Of a DNA stretch of 64,000 bases, positions 52,401-63,735 are shown in pieces (the first letter of the stretch is position 1; each line of letters begins with the position of its first letter). The translations under genes were made by a program, and so were the position numbers. Below the pieces are notes generated by a model. That model made no database searches. It saw only the letters and a program-made list of their open reading frames with translations, and was not told where the DNA came from. Location of the stretch: NCBI GenBank assembly GCA_016785225.1, contig JAFBJZ010000419.1, forward strand, positions 248,001 through 312,000. The letters are read 5' to 3'. This DNA comes from Psettodes erumei (Eukaryota; Chordata; Actinopteri; Pleuronectiformes; Psettodidae).

Positions 52401-54130
52401 CGGGGAGGTGGGAGGAGAGATAATGGGGGCAGGGGGTGAAAAGCTTTGGTGCGGTGCCAGATACATATTCCCAGCCAACACCAAATGAAGGAAAACAAGC
52501 CCCACACCACTGTACCACGTTAAAGATGCAGTGTTTTTGCTTGACATCTGCTACATCTCATGCACAGTTCGCTTGATATAAATTATTCCTAACCATTTTA
52601 CAAAGCAAGTTTTTGTGTTTTTCATGATAAATGGTTTCAGTTAATTTGATCGACATGCAAAGAAGAACTGAGACTTTTAATATGATTACATTGTTATAAA
52701 AGTTGCCACACAATGTGGTAATGCAGTTGTGAGTGCAGGTGGATTTGAAAAGGCTGCACTGCCTCACCATATAATGGTAATGTTGGCAATAACAAAGACA
52801 GACTGAAGTAAAGGTTTACATTCATGCTGGACCCTTCATATGAAGTGAGATTAACATGGTTAAATTGTTTATATAAACACTTCATCCCACAGTATAAACT
52901 GATTTCCAGTGGCATTTCTGACTCTCTGAAATTGTAGTATAGCTCTTAACAACTGAGACTTTAAATAGACTGCCACTTAATCCACTGGAGCTGTCTGATG
53001 AGTGGATGTCCTGACTCATGCACCGAGCTGCGGCATCTGTCAGAGTCGTAATTGGGCTGTCACCGTGGTCACCGGTTCAACCAGGCTTCTGAAAAGCAGA
53101 GAGTATTTCTGTTTCATCACGCAGTAGTAAGTTAGTGGTCAGCATACCACTGGAAAGCATGTCATTCTTTCTTTAAACTATGACTATACTACAACCATTA
53201 CAACTTCTCTTTGCAGGCCAAAACTGTCCAACCCATTGTAACTGCTCAGAACTTTATTTGTAATAATCATCAACAAGTTTTTTTCTATTATTTTGTGGGT
53301 CTCAGTGAGCTGAACCAATACAACATTTTTTTGTAAAATAAATATAATTTATATGGGTTTTTTAAAATTATATGTGTTCATGCGAAGGAATGATAATGTG
53401 TGATGGCTGTTCATGAATCTTATAAATATGTGTTTTTCATCTTGGGCAAAATTTTGGCATTTTGACACCTCCTGGTGTACAGTGTGTACATCTTTTTCTT
53501 TCTGCCAAGCTGTTCAATGTTAAAAAATAAAGAGGTCTAGCACTGGTACGAAGTAGCTGAGAAACCGTAACATGAACTACTGAGGCTCAGGTGAACTGTT
53601 GTTAAAGCTGTGTCTCACCTTCACAGCACAAGGAACCCTTTATCTCAGGACTATTGTGTCAAGATAATAAAAGCCTTTATTTTGTGACATGAATTGTAAT
53701 ATGAGTTGCTGCAGCATTAGTGCCATTCTTGTTTCCCACAGGATTTGATTGGATTGGGCACTCATTTGCAGCACAGGGATGGACGTAAAAACTCTCGCGT
53801 TTGATTCAGAAGCGCAAACAATGACACACAGATTGATAAAAAGAAAAAAGAAAGACTGTGTAGATATCGATTTAGAAAAGAAGTCAAAAGCATCAAGCTT
53901 CAAATCCTGACATAAGCTGAGTATTGTAAAATTTGAATTAAGTTCTATATACTGAGAGATAATACTGCAATTCTAAAATGTATTATTATTATTATTATTG
54001 CATCAATTATTATAATAATACAGTTGGAAAGTTGCTGAATGAATGAATATCCCGCTGTTTCAATGTAATGACATCAGTGGGACAGGCACGTACTGTAGTC
54101 GAATGTACAATACTGTAGCGTTGCTAGTCT
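49491..54130. other. Gene-poor interval cnn3 / f3, right part
   Basis: No gene recognised in 4.6 kb of AT-rich DNA; a TAT trinucleotide tract lies at 53981-53999. Confidence 0.45.
53981..53999. repeat. (TAT)6 microsatellite
   Basis: Perfect trinucleotide run about 0.3 kb upstream of f3. Confidence 0.9.
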
Positions 54131-54152
54131 GGTGACGCGACAGCCGGACGGT

Positions 54153-54162
54153 CCTTATTTGG
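54153..54162. promoter_or_regulatory. f3: CArG box (SRF site) in the f3 promoter
   Basis: CCTTATTTGG is a perfect CC(A/T)6GG element 151 bp upstream of the f3 start codon. SRF binds such boxes in serum- and mechanical-response genes. Function is inferred from the motif and position only. Confidence 0.5.
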
Positions 54163-54183
54163 TCAGGCTCCGCGCGGCGAGGT

Positions 54184-54190
54184 GGATAAA
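54184..54190 (+). promoter_or_regulatory. f3: Possible TATA-like element of f3
   Basis: GGATAAAACC is a weak TATA-like word about 125 bp before the f3 ATG and 25 bp after the CArG box. Spacing would put transcription start near 54215. Confidence 0.3.
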
Positions 54191-54313
54191 ACCCCCTGCT
54201 TTTCCACTCATAGAAACGAAAGGAAGGCATTCACGTCCATCACGCAGCGATCGGTTAACACTACTCCAATCCAGGACTATCAATCAATCTGTATTTGGAC
54301 TAGACCAGACGAG

Positions 54314-57300
54314 ATGATCACACTAAGACCACCAGTAGCTCTTTTTCTCGTCTTCTTCCTCTGCGCGCACTCTGCCGCAGGTAAGCCCAGATAGCTTTTC
54401 AATTTAATGTCTGAAGCCTTAACAGCGGTTGTTTCATTACTTTTTTTCCTCCCTCAGATTACATACAATTTACATAGAAATACTTATTCACATAGCAATT
54501 TGTCATTTCAGCTATATGCGTTTTAAAATATGAATAGGCGAATCTCTGCATGCAGCATTTTATATTGTAGTATTTATAGACAAATATAAACAGTTGGCAT
54601 TCGCATGAACTGCAGAGGTCATTCTGTACTCTGCCTTAGCTGACAGGGTACTTTAAATAATTTCTTAAGTTTAGGTTAAGTGTTTTTGGGGAAGATATTT
54701 ATACTCACATCATTACAATTTTCTTCAAGTGTTAATTTATGTGGCAGAGATTTTGCATTGTGCATTTGTAAGTTGTACAATCAGCAGGACACTACAGGCT
54801 CTGCAGGATTCCACATTTTTGAAATGAATATAAGAAGAGGTTTCTCACACTGTAAAAATACAATTTATTGAGATATAGATATTTCTTTTTAAATAGCTAC
54901 TCTGTCCTCCATGTGTATCCCTACCATTTTATGTCAAGACCACCTTAAACATTTTGATGCCTATTTTTGTAATACATCAAACAGTATTACCCATAGAACA
55001 CTTGTTCTTTAGGTTTTTTGCCACCAAGTTTCGTCTCTGCTTCTGCTCGCTATGGGACTCTTTCTAGTCACATAATTGGTTATCCATTCTGACTTTCAGT
55101 TGTCCTTCATTTTAACATTACATTTAACATTTTAACCATTTTTTTCTTTTTGAGGACCTTTGAAAATACTTATGTAACTTGCACCAGAATATGCCCATTA
55201 AGCAGGACAGGAAGCAAAGATTTACAACACAGTTTGTGTCTACAAACTGGAGGCAAATGTGAGCCTTTTAAATCCCTTGTGCAGAGAAATCCAGGAGATT
55301 CGGCTCAGCTTCAGACTGTTGATATCATAACAGCTTTTTCTATTGTGTGTTCTTTGGGTGGTACACTCAGCCAGCCATAAAAAAATAAACCACAAGTGTT
55401 TGTGGTTGTGACTGAACAGTCAGTCCGTAAAAACGGATCTTTTATTTTTTTCATTCAAGATCACTTCTCATTCGTGTATGCAGAGACTGTTATATGTCCA
55501 TACGTATCACAGAGACCTGAGATACGTATGGACATATAACAGTCTCTGCATACACAAATGAGAAGTACAAAAAAACAAAGCCGAAAAAACAAAAAAACAA
55601 AAAAAAAAACCAAGAACAAACAGTATAGAAAGTAATCCCTCTCATGTCACTGCCAGGTTACTAGTAATAGCATAAGATAAAACGGATCTTTTATTAACAC
55701 CGATCTGCGTCACTCGTCACTTCGTTAAGATCTTCTCAACTCAGGAGGCCGAAGAAATGCAGTGTCTGAACACTTTTATTTTATCTGGCTCCGCAGTGTA
55801 TCATATGTGCAAAGCTTTCTTCCTAATATATTAGTGTGATCTCCCTAATAAATTAGTCTTCTCAACTGCTCAGCCTTTTCAATTCCCAATATAAGTAAAT
55901 ATATGAGGAAATTTGGTGCATTGTTTTCTGACATAATGACTAAAGCCTGACCAAAGCTGGATTTTTGGGGCTGAGGTTGATACAGATTTTATTGAGTAAA
56001 AAATATATTGGCTTTATATATACTGTAGGTTGGTATTTCCTTGATTGTTGGCCCATTTGTGTCAGGCCCTGTCAAGTTATGTTTCTTGTCATTTATGATT
56101 TATTTGGTGTTTTCCTGTTTTATTTTTGTCATGTTGTCTTTTTTCTAATCCCTCGCCCTGTCAAGTTGCCCACTTTTGTGACTACCTGTTCTAATGCCCT
56201 GCACCTGTGTCTTGTTGTCCTCCCCTCCCTTGTATATTCAAGCTCTGTTCTGCCTCCCTTCTGTGCTAGATGTTCTTTACCCCTGCATGAGAGTTCCAGC
56301 GTTCCAGCAAACCCCTTCTCCAGTTTTTGACCATTCCTTGACCTTTATGTCTTTATGTTGGATACTATTGCCTGTGGGACTGATTGACCTTGTACTGGTC
56401 ATTGCTTGATAAATCCGATCGAACCTTTATTCCTGCCCCTAAGTCTACTTTGTGGGTCTGCTTCCTGTGTTCCTGAACAGGGTCCTGCAAATGGATATTA
56501 GCTATTAGCTAAATTTGGTACACAGCATCATTTCTTCTTCTTTTTATGTGCTTTTACCATTTCATTTGATCTCTATTCATTTTACTCATTTCATGAATTA
56601 TCCCAAGCACCCTGCATCAGATTTTGAATGGTATTTACAATGGTGATTTACACAACTTCTTTGATTTTGCAGGCTCTTATCCCCAAGCACAAAATGTCAC
56701 ATGGGTATCCCTCAACTTCAAAACAGTTCTGTTCTGGGAGCCGGAACCAACAACTGATTATTCCTACACTGTGGAGTATTATGCGTAAGTACCTGCGCCC
56801 AAATCCTCCTGTTAGTCCTTTCAAGAATTGCCATCTAATTCCCAGCTCATCCATGCAACGACTGACGCACTTGCCCCTCTGACTTCCTCGCCGCGTAACC
56901 TTGAAGTAATGATCAATGGTAGCAGGGCATGATAAGACCTCATTATGGATCCAGTAAAACGTTTTACTGGAATGTTGCTTTGAACAGAAAGATAGCTAAA
57001 AGGTCTCAGTGATTTAACAATGATTAATTTTAAATTTGATCATTTAATTAAATGTTTGCTTGGTGTCTGTCTGCATCGATCAGTCATGTCCGTGCGTAAT
57101 AGGGGTATTTAATTGTTGCAGGATTGGTATGGACCATCAGAAGAACCCTCACTGTAACCGGATTTCAGCAACACAGTGCGATCTGTCCAGTTCTCTGAAT
57201 GACCTGAAAGCCTGCTACAAAGCTGACGTCCTGTCTGAACCCCCGCTGGGAGAAGTCTCTGACCACATTGAGTTCCCCTCCACCAGCTCGCCACGATTCT

Positions 57301-60300
57301 GCCCCTACAAAGACAGTAGGTTCTGAGTTGTTGGTTTTTTTTAACATAATATTTTGGAAATAACCCGCAATTAAGTTAGTGCAGAGCCCACCAAAGCTCA
57401 TCTCAATCCCATTAGCATCACCTTGGAGCTCAAGCTCTGTGTCTCTCAGTATTACAGCGTTGCCAATGCTCACAGTTTAGGCTTGAAATGTCCACTGTCA
57501 GATGCTGTATCATGCTGACCAAACAAACATGTCTCCATACTGAGAGAGGGGCTGTGTCCAAATTAAATGGGATACAGCGGGGGTAACTTTATTCATTATG
57601 TAAGTCTTCTGTACAACAGAAATGCTTTTCTGTTCAGAGTTTATTAAGTCATCATTTGGCCTGAGCCCCTATGTTCCCAACTGCCTGGTGATATCAAAGA
57701 GTAAATTCTCTGCTCTGTAACTATGCATCAAGTATTATCCAGGTTTACTGTAGCGTATGCACAACTTTTCTGTGTAATGAGACTATTGCCAGCATTTCAG
57801 TTTGGCCTTCAAGTAAAGTGGTTTCGATCGGGGTTGCCATTAATGATTAACTTCATAACCAATAGAATGGCATGCAGTAGAATTGAACTGAACTGAATAG
57901 AGTGCATACCTTTGCCAAGGCCAACCAAGCCCTGCATGTCTGTCTAGATCTTAAAAAGAGAAAACAAAGACATATAAAAGGAAAAAGGAAGTTGTCTGAT
58001 AAGCGTGTCCAGAAAGTGACAAAGATCTTGAAAAACATCTCTGTCTTGCAATGATAAGGAAAGAGATAAAAACATTCCTGATCAAATTCCAATTTCAAAT
58101 ACCAGCCAAAAATTGACTGGACTCTTCCCAGGTTCCTGCCCTCTTCCTCCACCAAATTTACTTTGTCCATAATCCTGCTTCTCTATTTTAGATCATTTTG
58201 ATACACTCTTGTTTTCTTCAGTCATGTTACTTGATGTGTCTGATTTTACTGTAGTGACTTCATACGTTTGTGGAGTTCAGTATACAATACAATGAAATAA
58301 TAGAAATGATGATGATTATAATTATTAATATTATTATTACATTCATAGATGCAGTACTATACATGTACAGATTAACTCTCTGTCTGTAAATGAAAACCTT
58401 CTGATCTCGCTGTCCCTCCTCCGTAGCTAAGATTGGCAGGCCTGAGTTCAAGCTGAAGATGAGCAAAGATGAGAAGAAAACCACCCTGTACGTGACCGAC
58501 CCACCCACCGCCCTGTTCCAAAATGACAAGCAGCTGACCATAAGGGATATCTTCTCTGATCATCTGCAGTACAGAGTCACGTATCGGAAAAACAAGAGCA
58601 CAGGCAATGTAAGTATTGTTGCAAAATCACCCTCAAATGCGTATGAGTGGGACATTACAAACCACATGTTTTCCCTTCTGTGTCATCTGCAGAAAGTGCA
58701 CATCTCAAAGACCAACATCATTGAGCTGACCGATCTGGACAAGGGGGTGAGCTACTGCTTCAACGTCCAGGCCTTCATCCCCAGCCGCAGCATTGACAAG
58801 CAGCTGGGAGAGTTGAGTCAGACCCAATGTACCCAAGACAGCAACCCTTCCATCTTTGAAGGTGAGTAGTCCTGATTTGTACAGAGGCCGCAAGTGTTAG
58901 AAATATGGGCTGGGAAGTGATTCAGACACATTCATACAGTACGTTGCTGAACCACCAACTGTTACTACAGTGGTAAAACACACTCGCAGCAATGGTCAAT
59001 TGCTGAAGCTCCACAGTTTTAGTTGCATTTCTGTTGCTTTGTGATTTGGTGTGTGTTCTGAGTAAAGGAACTTCCACACCAGGTAAGAAGTTGCAGAGTG
59101 TTCTCACAAAACCAAGCAGGAACACCAACAACGTAACGCTGTGCAAAAACTACATGACTTTTAATGACACTGCAATTTGCTATTAATGCATCTAAATGGA
59201 ATTAAACTGCAAGTAAGTTTCGTGGGTCAGAGCAAAGTAAATATGCAGTCAAAGCTTAAGGTAACAGGAGACAGGATGTATTGTTGTGTGTCTGAGTGGG
59301 TGTGAGACAGGGTGGAGCTGAAAAAATATCAATCAACCCTTGATGAATTAATAGTTGGCTGTTTTATTTGTTTTGTTTGCTCTCTCCAATATTTTTTGGA
59401 ATACGTGTACAGAGCCCCTTTTAGTCACTTCCTTTCACGTAGTACATAACAGCATTTAAAAACAGGTTGTGAGGCAACACATCTGTTAGTCTTTTGTTGA
59501 ATATTTGTCAATGCGTTAGGCCATAAGACTAAATTGATCTGACAAAGGGACTCAATCATGTGGCTTAGTTTTGAGTTGGCTATTTTGTTGTCATTTGTTT
59601 CCTCTGGATACTCTGTCACCTTTAATACTAAGATTATATAGCACATATATAACTATGGCACATTTATGGCACATGACTTTTTCCAACATTTGTCATGTAG
59701 GCTGAAGAACAGAAACTCACACACACCTTTTGTATTCTTTACATCAGGTGTTTATTTCTGCTCATGGCAAGATTTCATACAATGCTGACCATTTACTGAA
59801 AATAAATAAATCAATTCAATCAATTAAAATCAATCAAATCATTTTAAATGGCGGCATGGTTTTGTAGTACTCCTCCTTGAGTACACCTTGATGCAGATAA
59901 GATAATCTGATTTGCACATTTGACTCAGACAGAAGGATCAATGAAGAACAGTACAACATCTGTTGCACAATGCTCTTTTGCAATGGTCATGCTGTGATTC
60001 TGATTCTTTTTAGAAATCCAGCAGCTCCCTCTTGTGGAAGAAATAAGATACTGTGTCTTTGCAAGGTACCTTGCATATACTGTATCTGGGTTGTAATCAT
60101 TGATCCAGAAGAAGAAAACTTACCTTAACTTTTCTGTACACAAGCATAAAGTGCCACAGAGTCCACAAACCTCTCAGAGGATGGCGGGGACATTTAGCTG
60201 AAGCTATGACTCATATAATCAAAACAAGCCTTTGTTTGGATTATAAGGAATGCAGCACTCCCTCTTTGTGTGTGTGTGTGTGTGTGTGAGGATTCAACAT

Positions 60301-60748
60301 GAATATGAGAAAGATAACATTTACTCTTTGATGGATATGGATAGACTGGTTAGTGAAGACAGGGTAGAAGTATTGAGAGATAAGAGAGATAAGAAAGAGT
60401 AAATATTTTCATAGGCTTCTGTCACTCACAATAAGAAAAATTAAAAAAAAAAGTGTCATACTGTTATTACAGCCTACAGGGACAACAAACCACCACAGTG
60501 ATAAAGTCTTTTTTGATTTGTGATTTAGTGATTTAGTGATTTAGTCTTTTAATGTAAAGGAAAGCTCCGTGAAGTAATGTTGCCACGTTTTGTCTTCTGC
60601 AGTGTATTCAGTGGGTGTGATCGCTGCTGCCATCTTTATCATCCTTCTGCTCATCGTTATTCCCATTGCTGTGACGGTTGTCTGCTGCAAACGCAGGAAG
60701 AATGCTATGAGAAGTGGAAAAGAGGGGACGCCGCTGCGGGATGTGTAG
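54314..60748 (+). CDS. f3: Tissue factor, coagulation factor III (six exons)
   Basis: Tissue factor is the membrane receptor and cofactor for factor VIIa that starts the extrinsic clotting cascade. Exons are 54314-54380, 56673-56784, 57122-57315, 58427-58608, 58693-58861 and 60603-60748. All are GT-AG with consistent phases and give 289 residues, close to human (295). A signal peptide (about 1-22) is followed by two fibronectin-III domains, a transmembrane helix (about 244-268) and a short basic tail beginning CCKRRK. NFKTVLFWEPEP (37-48) and KGVSYCFNVQAFIPSR (202-217) are family signatures. Expected disulfides are C71-C79 and C207-C231. C91 and C120 are additional. N-glycosylation sequons include NVT (30) and NKS. 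Teleosts have two F3 paralogues; I cannot tell which this is. It is convergent with acp5. Confidence 0.95.
55430..55695. mobile_element. Foldback insertion flanked by a 17-bp direct repeat
   Basis: AAAACGGATCTTTTATT occurs at 55430-55446 and again at 55679-55695. Between them are inverted arms 55463-55508 and 55521-55566 (46 nt each, one mismatch) around a 12-nt loop, then an A-rich stretch (about 55568-55615), then unique-looking DNA. The direct repeat looks like a target-site duplication, and the A-rich tract would fit a retrotransposed insertion, but no known family was recognised. The alternative is a template-switch event in replication or assembly. Confidence 0.6.
56060..56479 (+). mobile_element. 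Solo-LTR-like repeat in f3 intron 1
   Basis: The segment begins TGTCAGGCCCTGTC and ends TTCCTGAACA, so it has TG...CA ends over about 420 bp. It has pyrimidine-rich Ty3/gypsy-like content with CACCTGTGTCTTGTTG, TATATTCAAGC and a GATAAATCC poly(A)-like site near the 3' part. No 5-bp target duplication is visible at these ends (ATTTG versus GGGTC), so the exact ends or the solo-LTR reading may be wrong. It has no coding capacity. Confidence 0.45.
58862..60602. other. f3: f3 intron 5
   Basis: Intron of 1.7 kb with no recognised gene. It holds a (TG)11 tract and, near 60022-60040 on the minus strand, a weak CTCF-like word. Confidence 0.5.
60267..60288. repeat. (TG)11 microsatellite
   Basis: Perfect TG run in f3 intron 5, about 0.3 kb before the last exon. 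Confidence 0.95.
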
Positions 60749-61330
60749 AGTGCATATTTTAGTGCACGCATATTATTGTGGGACATTATGTGGTACAGCT
60801 GAACTGGACATGGGAGTGGGGGGTGGAGGCAGATCTACACTAGTTCAACATTCCACTGTCATACACTGGAATTAATCTTTGCTTTAGTTTCTGTGAAACT
60901 ACTCCTGAATGTGTTGGACATTGTTTTTTTTTTCTTTCTTCATTCTATGCTGCAGAAAAAAAGACTTTAGGACAACACTAAACACTGTGCACATTAGTCA
61001 CTGTGCTGAAGCTACAATATTTCATTCCTTCTCTTTCGTATTTGGTGAGTGGTATTTGGTGACTGTAGATAAATACTGTCAACTAATTTTATTTATTTTA
61101 TTTTATAGTCTACTTTCTTACTTGAAAAATACACAACGAGGTTTCTTGGGAAAGCAACACTTTAACACTTTATAATCAAGACCCTGTGTATGTATTATTT
61201 TTGTCTGATCCTTAATTTATTGTGTTTAATTGAAATTAACACATTTGTATATGATGCTGTTGTTGGCTGGTTTTGTATTTCACATTGCTGCAGATCATTT
61301 TTATTATGTGGTAAAAAAAAATGATGAGGT

Positions 61331-61336
61331 AATAAA
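61331..61336 (+). terminator. f3: Poly(A) signal AATAAA of f3
   Basis: Canonical hexamer 583 nt after the f3 stop codon, in AT-rich DNA. Confidence 0.55.
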
Positions 61337-61557
61337 TATTTTAATGAAAGCAATTTGCCATTCCACTTCTGTTTAATGATGTTTAAATCATTATTATAGT
61401 AAACTACTTTCTTTCTTTAAATTTTAAAACCAGTAGAAAGAAAAAAAGAGTGTGTTTGTTCTGGGAAATCAGAATCAGAAAAATAAATTTCTATATAGCT
61501 AGATATTTTTCAAAACTCAAAATAGTCACCAGTAGTCACCAATAGTCAAACCTGCCA

Positions 61558-61710
61558 TTGGGCATCAGCTCTTGTTGGCCTGTCTGTGAATGGTCCTGGG
61601 TGTTTTTCTACATCTGTTACCTGGGTTTACTGTTTGTTTGGTTACTGTTTGCCTTTACCTGTCTCCCCATCTGCCTGTTTTCTTTAGTTGATGTTGATTC
61701 ACTGAACCTG
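61558..61710 (+). repeat. LTR-like dispersed repeat fragment, copy 1
   Basis: Pyrimidine-rich segment between the f3 and acp5 3' ends. Positions 61657-61677 are identical over 21 nt to 62640-62660, and the following TTTTCTTTA and CCTGCC words also match. It looks like another old LTR-type piece. Confidence 0.4.
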
Positions 61711-61910
61711 CCTCCTAATGTAATGATCACAATTAATTGCATTTTGCTGTCGAGAACTGGTCCAGTATTACTACACAACACACATTTAGAGATTTAAAAT
61801 CTACTGGCCCTTCTAGTTGGACCTTGGTGGCTACTTAATACTTAAGGAAATGAAAACCATAAAAAAAGAATAATCTGACATTCTGGCAAGATTCAGTACT
61901 TGACAGCTTT

Positions 61911-61916
61911 TTTATT
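61911..61916 (-). terminator. acp5: Poly(A) signal of acp5 (minus strand)
   Basis: TTTATT on the plus strand gives AATAAA in the acp5 sense strand, about 255 nt after its stop codon. f3 and acp5 thus end within about 0.6 kb of each other. Confidence 0.55.
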
Positions 61917-62171
61917 CAATCATGAATAGAAATCAACATATGAGTTTATATTTTGTACATACATTCACAGATTTTCAGTACATATAGTACAATGCAGTGA
62001 GACTATATGCATTATTTAATCAACAACTTTATACTCTGAAATGGTAGCATGTTATCACCCACAGAGATCAGTCATGATTAATTTCATTTGTAAACTGTTG
62101 TTACTGACTTTCAAAGAGCTGCTGAACATGGCAATATTTCATGACTTCTGTGACTACAGTATTGTATGTAC

Positions 62172-63735
62172 TTAGACGGTGCGTGTTGGCAGCTGTGCCT
62201 GGTAAACACATTTCCCATCTGTCTGCAGGAAACTGACGGTCATCTGATGCTTGCTGACCTGGAAGTAAGCCAGGCCTCCTGCGGTGTGATTGACGGGACT
62301 GGAGTAGAGCTGCCAGGACAGAGGGACGCTGTCCATGTGGCTGGTGGATGGGTCGCTGACGATCCCACTCCCGCTGACCACGTACGAGCTCCCATCGTCC
62401 TCTCTGATAAACTGATGAAAGAGGAGAGACGGCATGTATGTTGTACTCAAGAAGCACTGGCCCCAAAACGGCTGAGAGAAAATGTATCCATTACATGGCT
62501 CATTAGATTAAAAGACTCCAGATGTCACAGTCTGATCCTCCATTTAGCGTGTTGTTCACAATCCATCCACCAGATGTCCTCAGGCTATCCTCCTGTCCCT
62601 CACATCCATCTGCTGCCCTTCAGATCATCAATCCGAAATACCTGTCTCCCCATCTGCCTGAAAATCTGTTTTCTTTAACTGAAGTTCATTTATGATCCTG
62701 CCCACATGTATATCTTTGTTTGGGTCCCTGTCTGATCCGCAGACCAGACACGACTCTGCTTCCCCTTTCTCAGATCAGGTTTGAAACTGCTCTTCTGATA
62801 CAAGCAAACATTCTTTATGACACCAACTAGCATGTTCCCATGGCCAACTCTTGCACTTTTTAAAATGTCTGAGAGGTGCCATGAGATGCACCTTTCTGTG
62901 ACATCTGAAAAAATGTGCATACATTTTCGACCAATTCAATGTTGGACAGACACAGATTTTCTTGACTGAATCTATGTACACTTGACATTTAGTATGTGAC
63001 TGAATAGTCATACCTGCAGATTGTGGTCATGGCCACACAGGTACGCAGTGACTCTGTATTTCTTCAGTAGGGGTCTCAGTCTCTCCACCAGACAGGATGT
63101 TGGTCCGTGATTGCCAATGGACCACACAGGATAGTGGCCAGCTACCACAACATAATCTGACCTGTGACAAGTCACACAAGTCATCAGTCTTATCCAGAGG
63201 GAATGCCAACACAGGCATTATTTTATTGTATACTTTGTAACACACCTGTGACTATAATAAATATGACTGATGTACAATTTACTGATGCACAAGTCAGCTT
63301 TTGCTATTAAAATAAAAAAAGTTTGTCAAGGTACTTGACAGAAAAAAGGGTCTTAAAAGAAAAAAGTCAAAGTCTAAAGCCCTCCTCTGTAGCAATCCAC
63401 AACGTTCTGGGCTTCATAACAAAGATAAAATCATGATAAATATAAAGCTGTGTGCTGGAGTACAGAGCCAGAATTAAAAAAAGAATGTACCACTGTCTAA
63501 ATGCTGGCTGCCTTGTCTGTATCTATGAAACATGATGGTTCACCTGCTGGTGGCCAGTTTAGACGTGATCCAGTTCCACTGGCGATTTGCTGCTCTGGGA
63601 TTCTCTGGTCCTGCAGGAGGGGTCTCGTCGTAGGTTTTTCCACATAACACCACTGTATCGATCATCAGAATGCTCAGCGACATGTTTGTGCGTGGGACAT
63701 TAAATTGTAGGTCGTAATAGAGACTTGGGTAATTC
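62172..63735 (-). CDS. acp5: Tartrate-resistant acid phosphatase type 5, 3' part (partial)
   Basis: Acp5 is a secreted/lysosomal purple acid phosphatase with a di-iron centre, abundant in osteoclasts and macrophages. Three exons are in the window, in transcript order 63735-63544, 63161-63014 and 62411-62172, with GT-AG junctions and matching phases (about 192 codons including the stop). Visible family motifs are the metal-ligand block VAGHYPVWSIGNHGPT, then YLCGHDHNLQ (GHxH ligands), YVVSGSG, GGLAYFQVSKHQMTVSF, and the upstream MLDT-like block SILMIDTVVLCG. The N-terminal exons, including the signal peptide and the GDWG and GNHD motifs, lie beyond position 64000 or within unplaced DNA to the right. 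The exon entering at 63735 starts in phase 2, so at least one more exon precedes it. Intron 62412-63013 contains LTR-like repeat copy 2. Teleosts have more than one acp5 copy. Confidence 0.93.
62632..62770 (+). repeat. LTR-like dispersed repeat fragment, copy 2 (acp5 intron)
   Basis: It shares an exact 21-nt block (62640-62660) and flanking words with copy 1. It runs on into GTTTGGGTCCCTGTCTGATCC-like sequence typical of the 3' end of fish gypsy LTRs. It lies antisense in the acp5 intron. Family and ends are uncertain. Confidence 0.4.

Larger units (their letters stand above)
54381..56672. other. f3: f3 intron 1
   Basis: The longest f3 intron but one (2.3 kb). It contains the foldback element and the LTR-like repeat listed separately. 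Nothing else is recognised. Confidence 0.6.
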
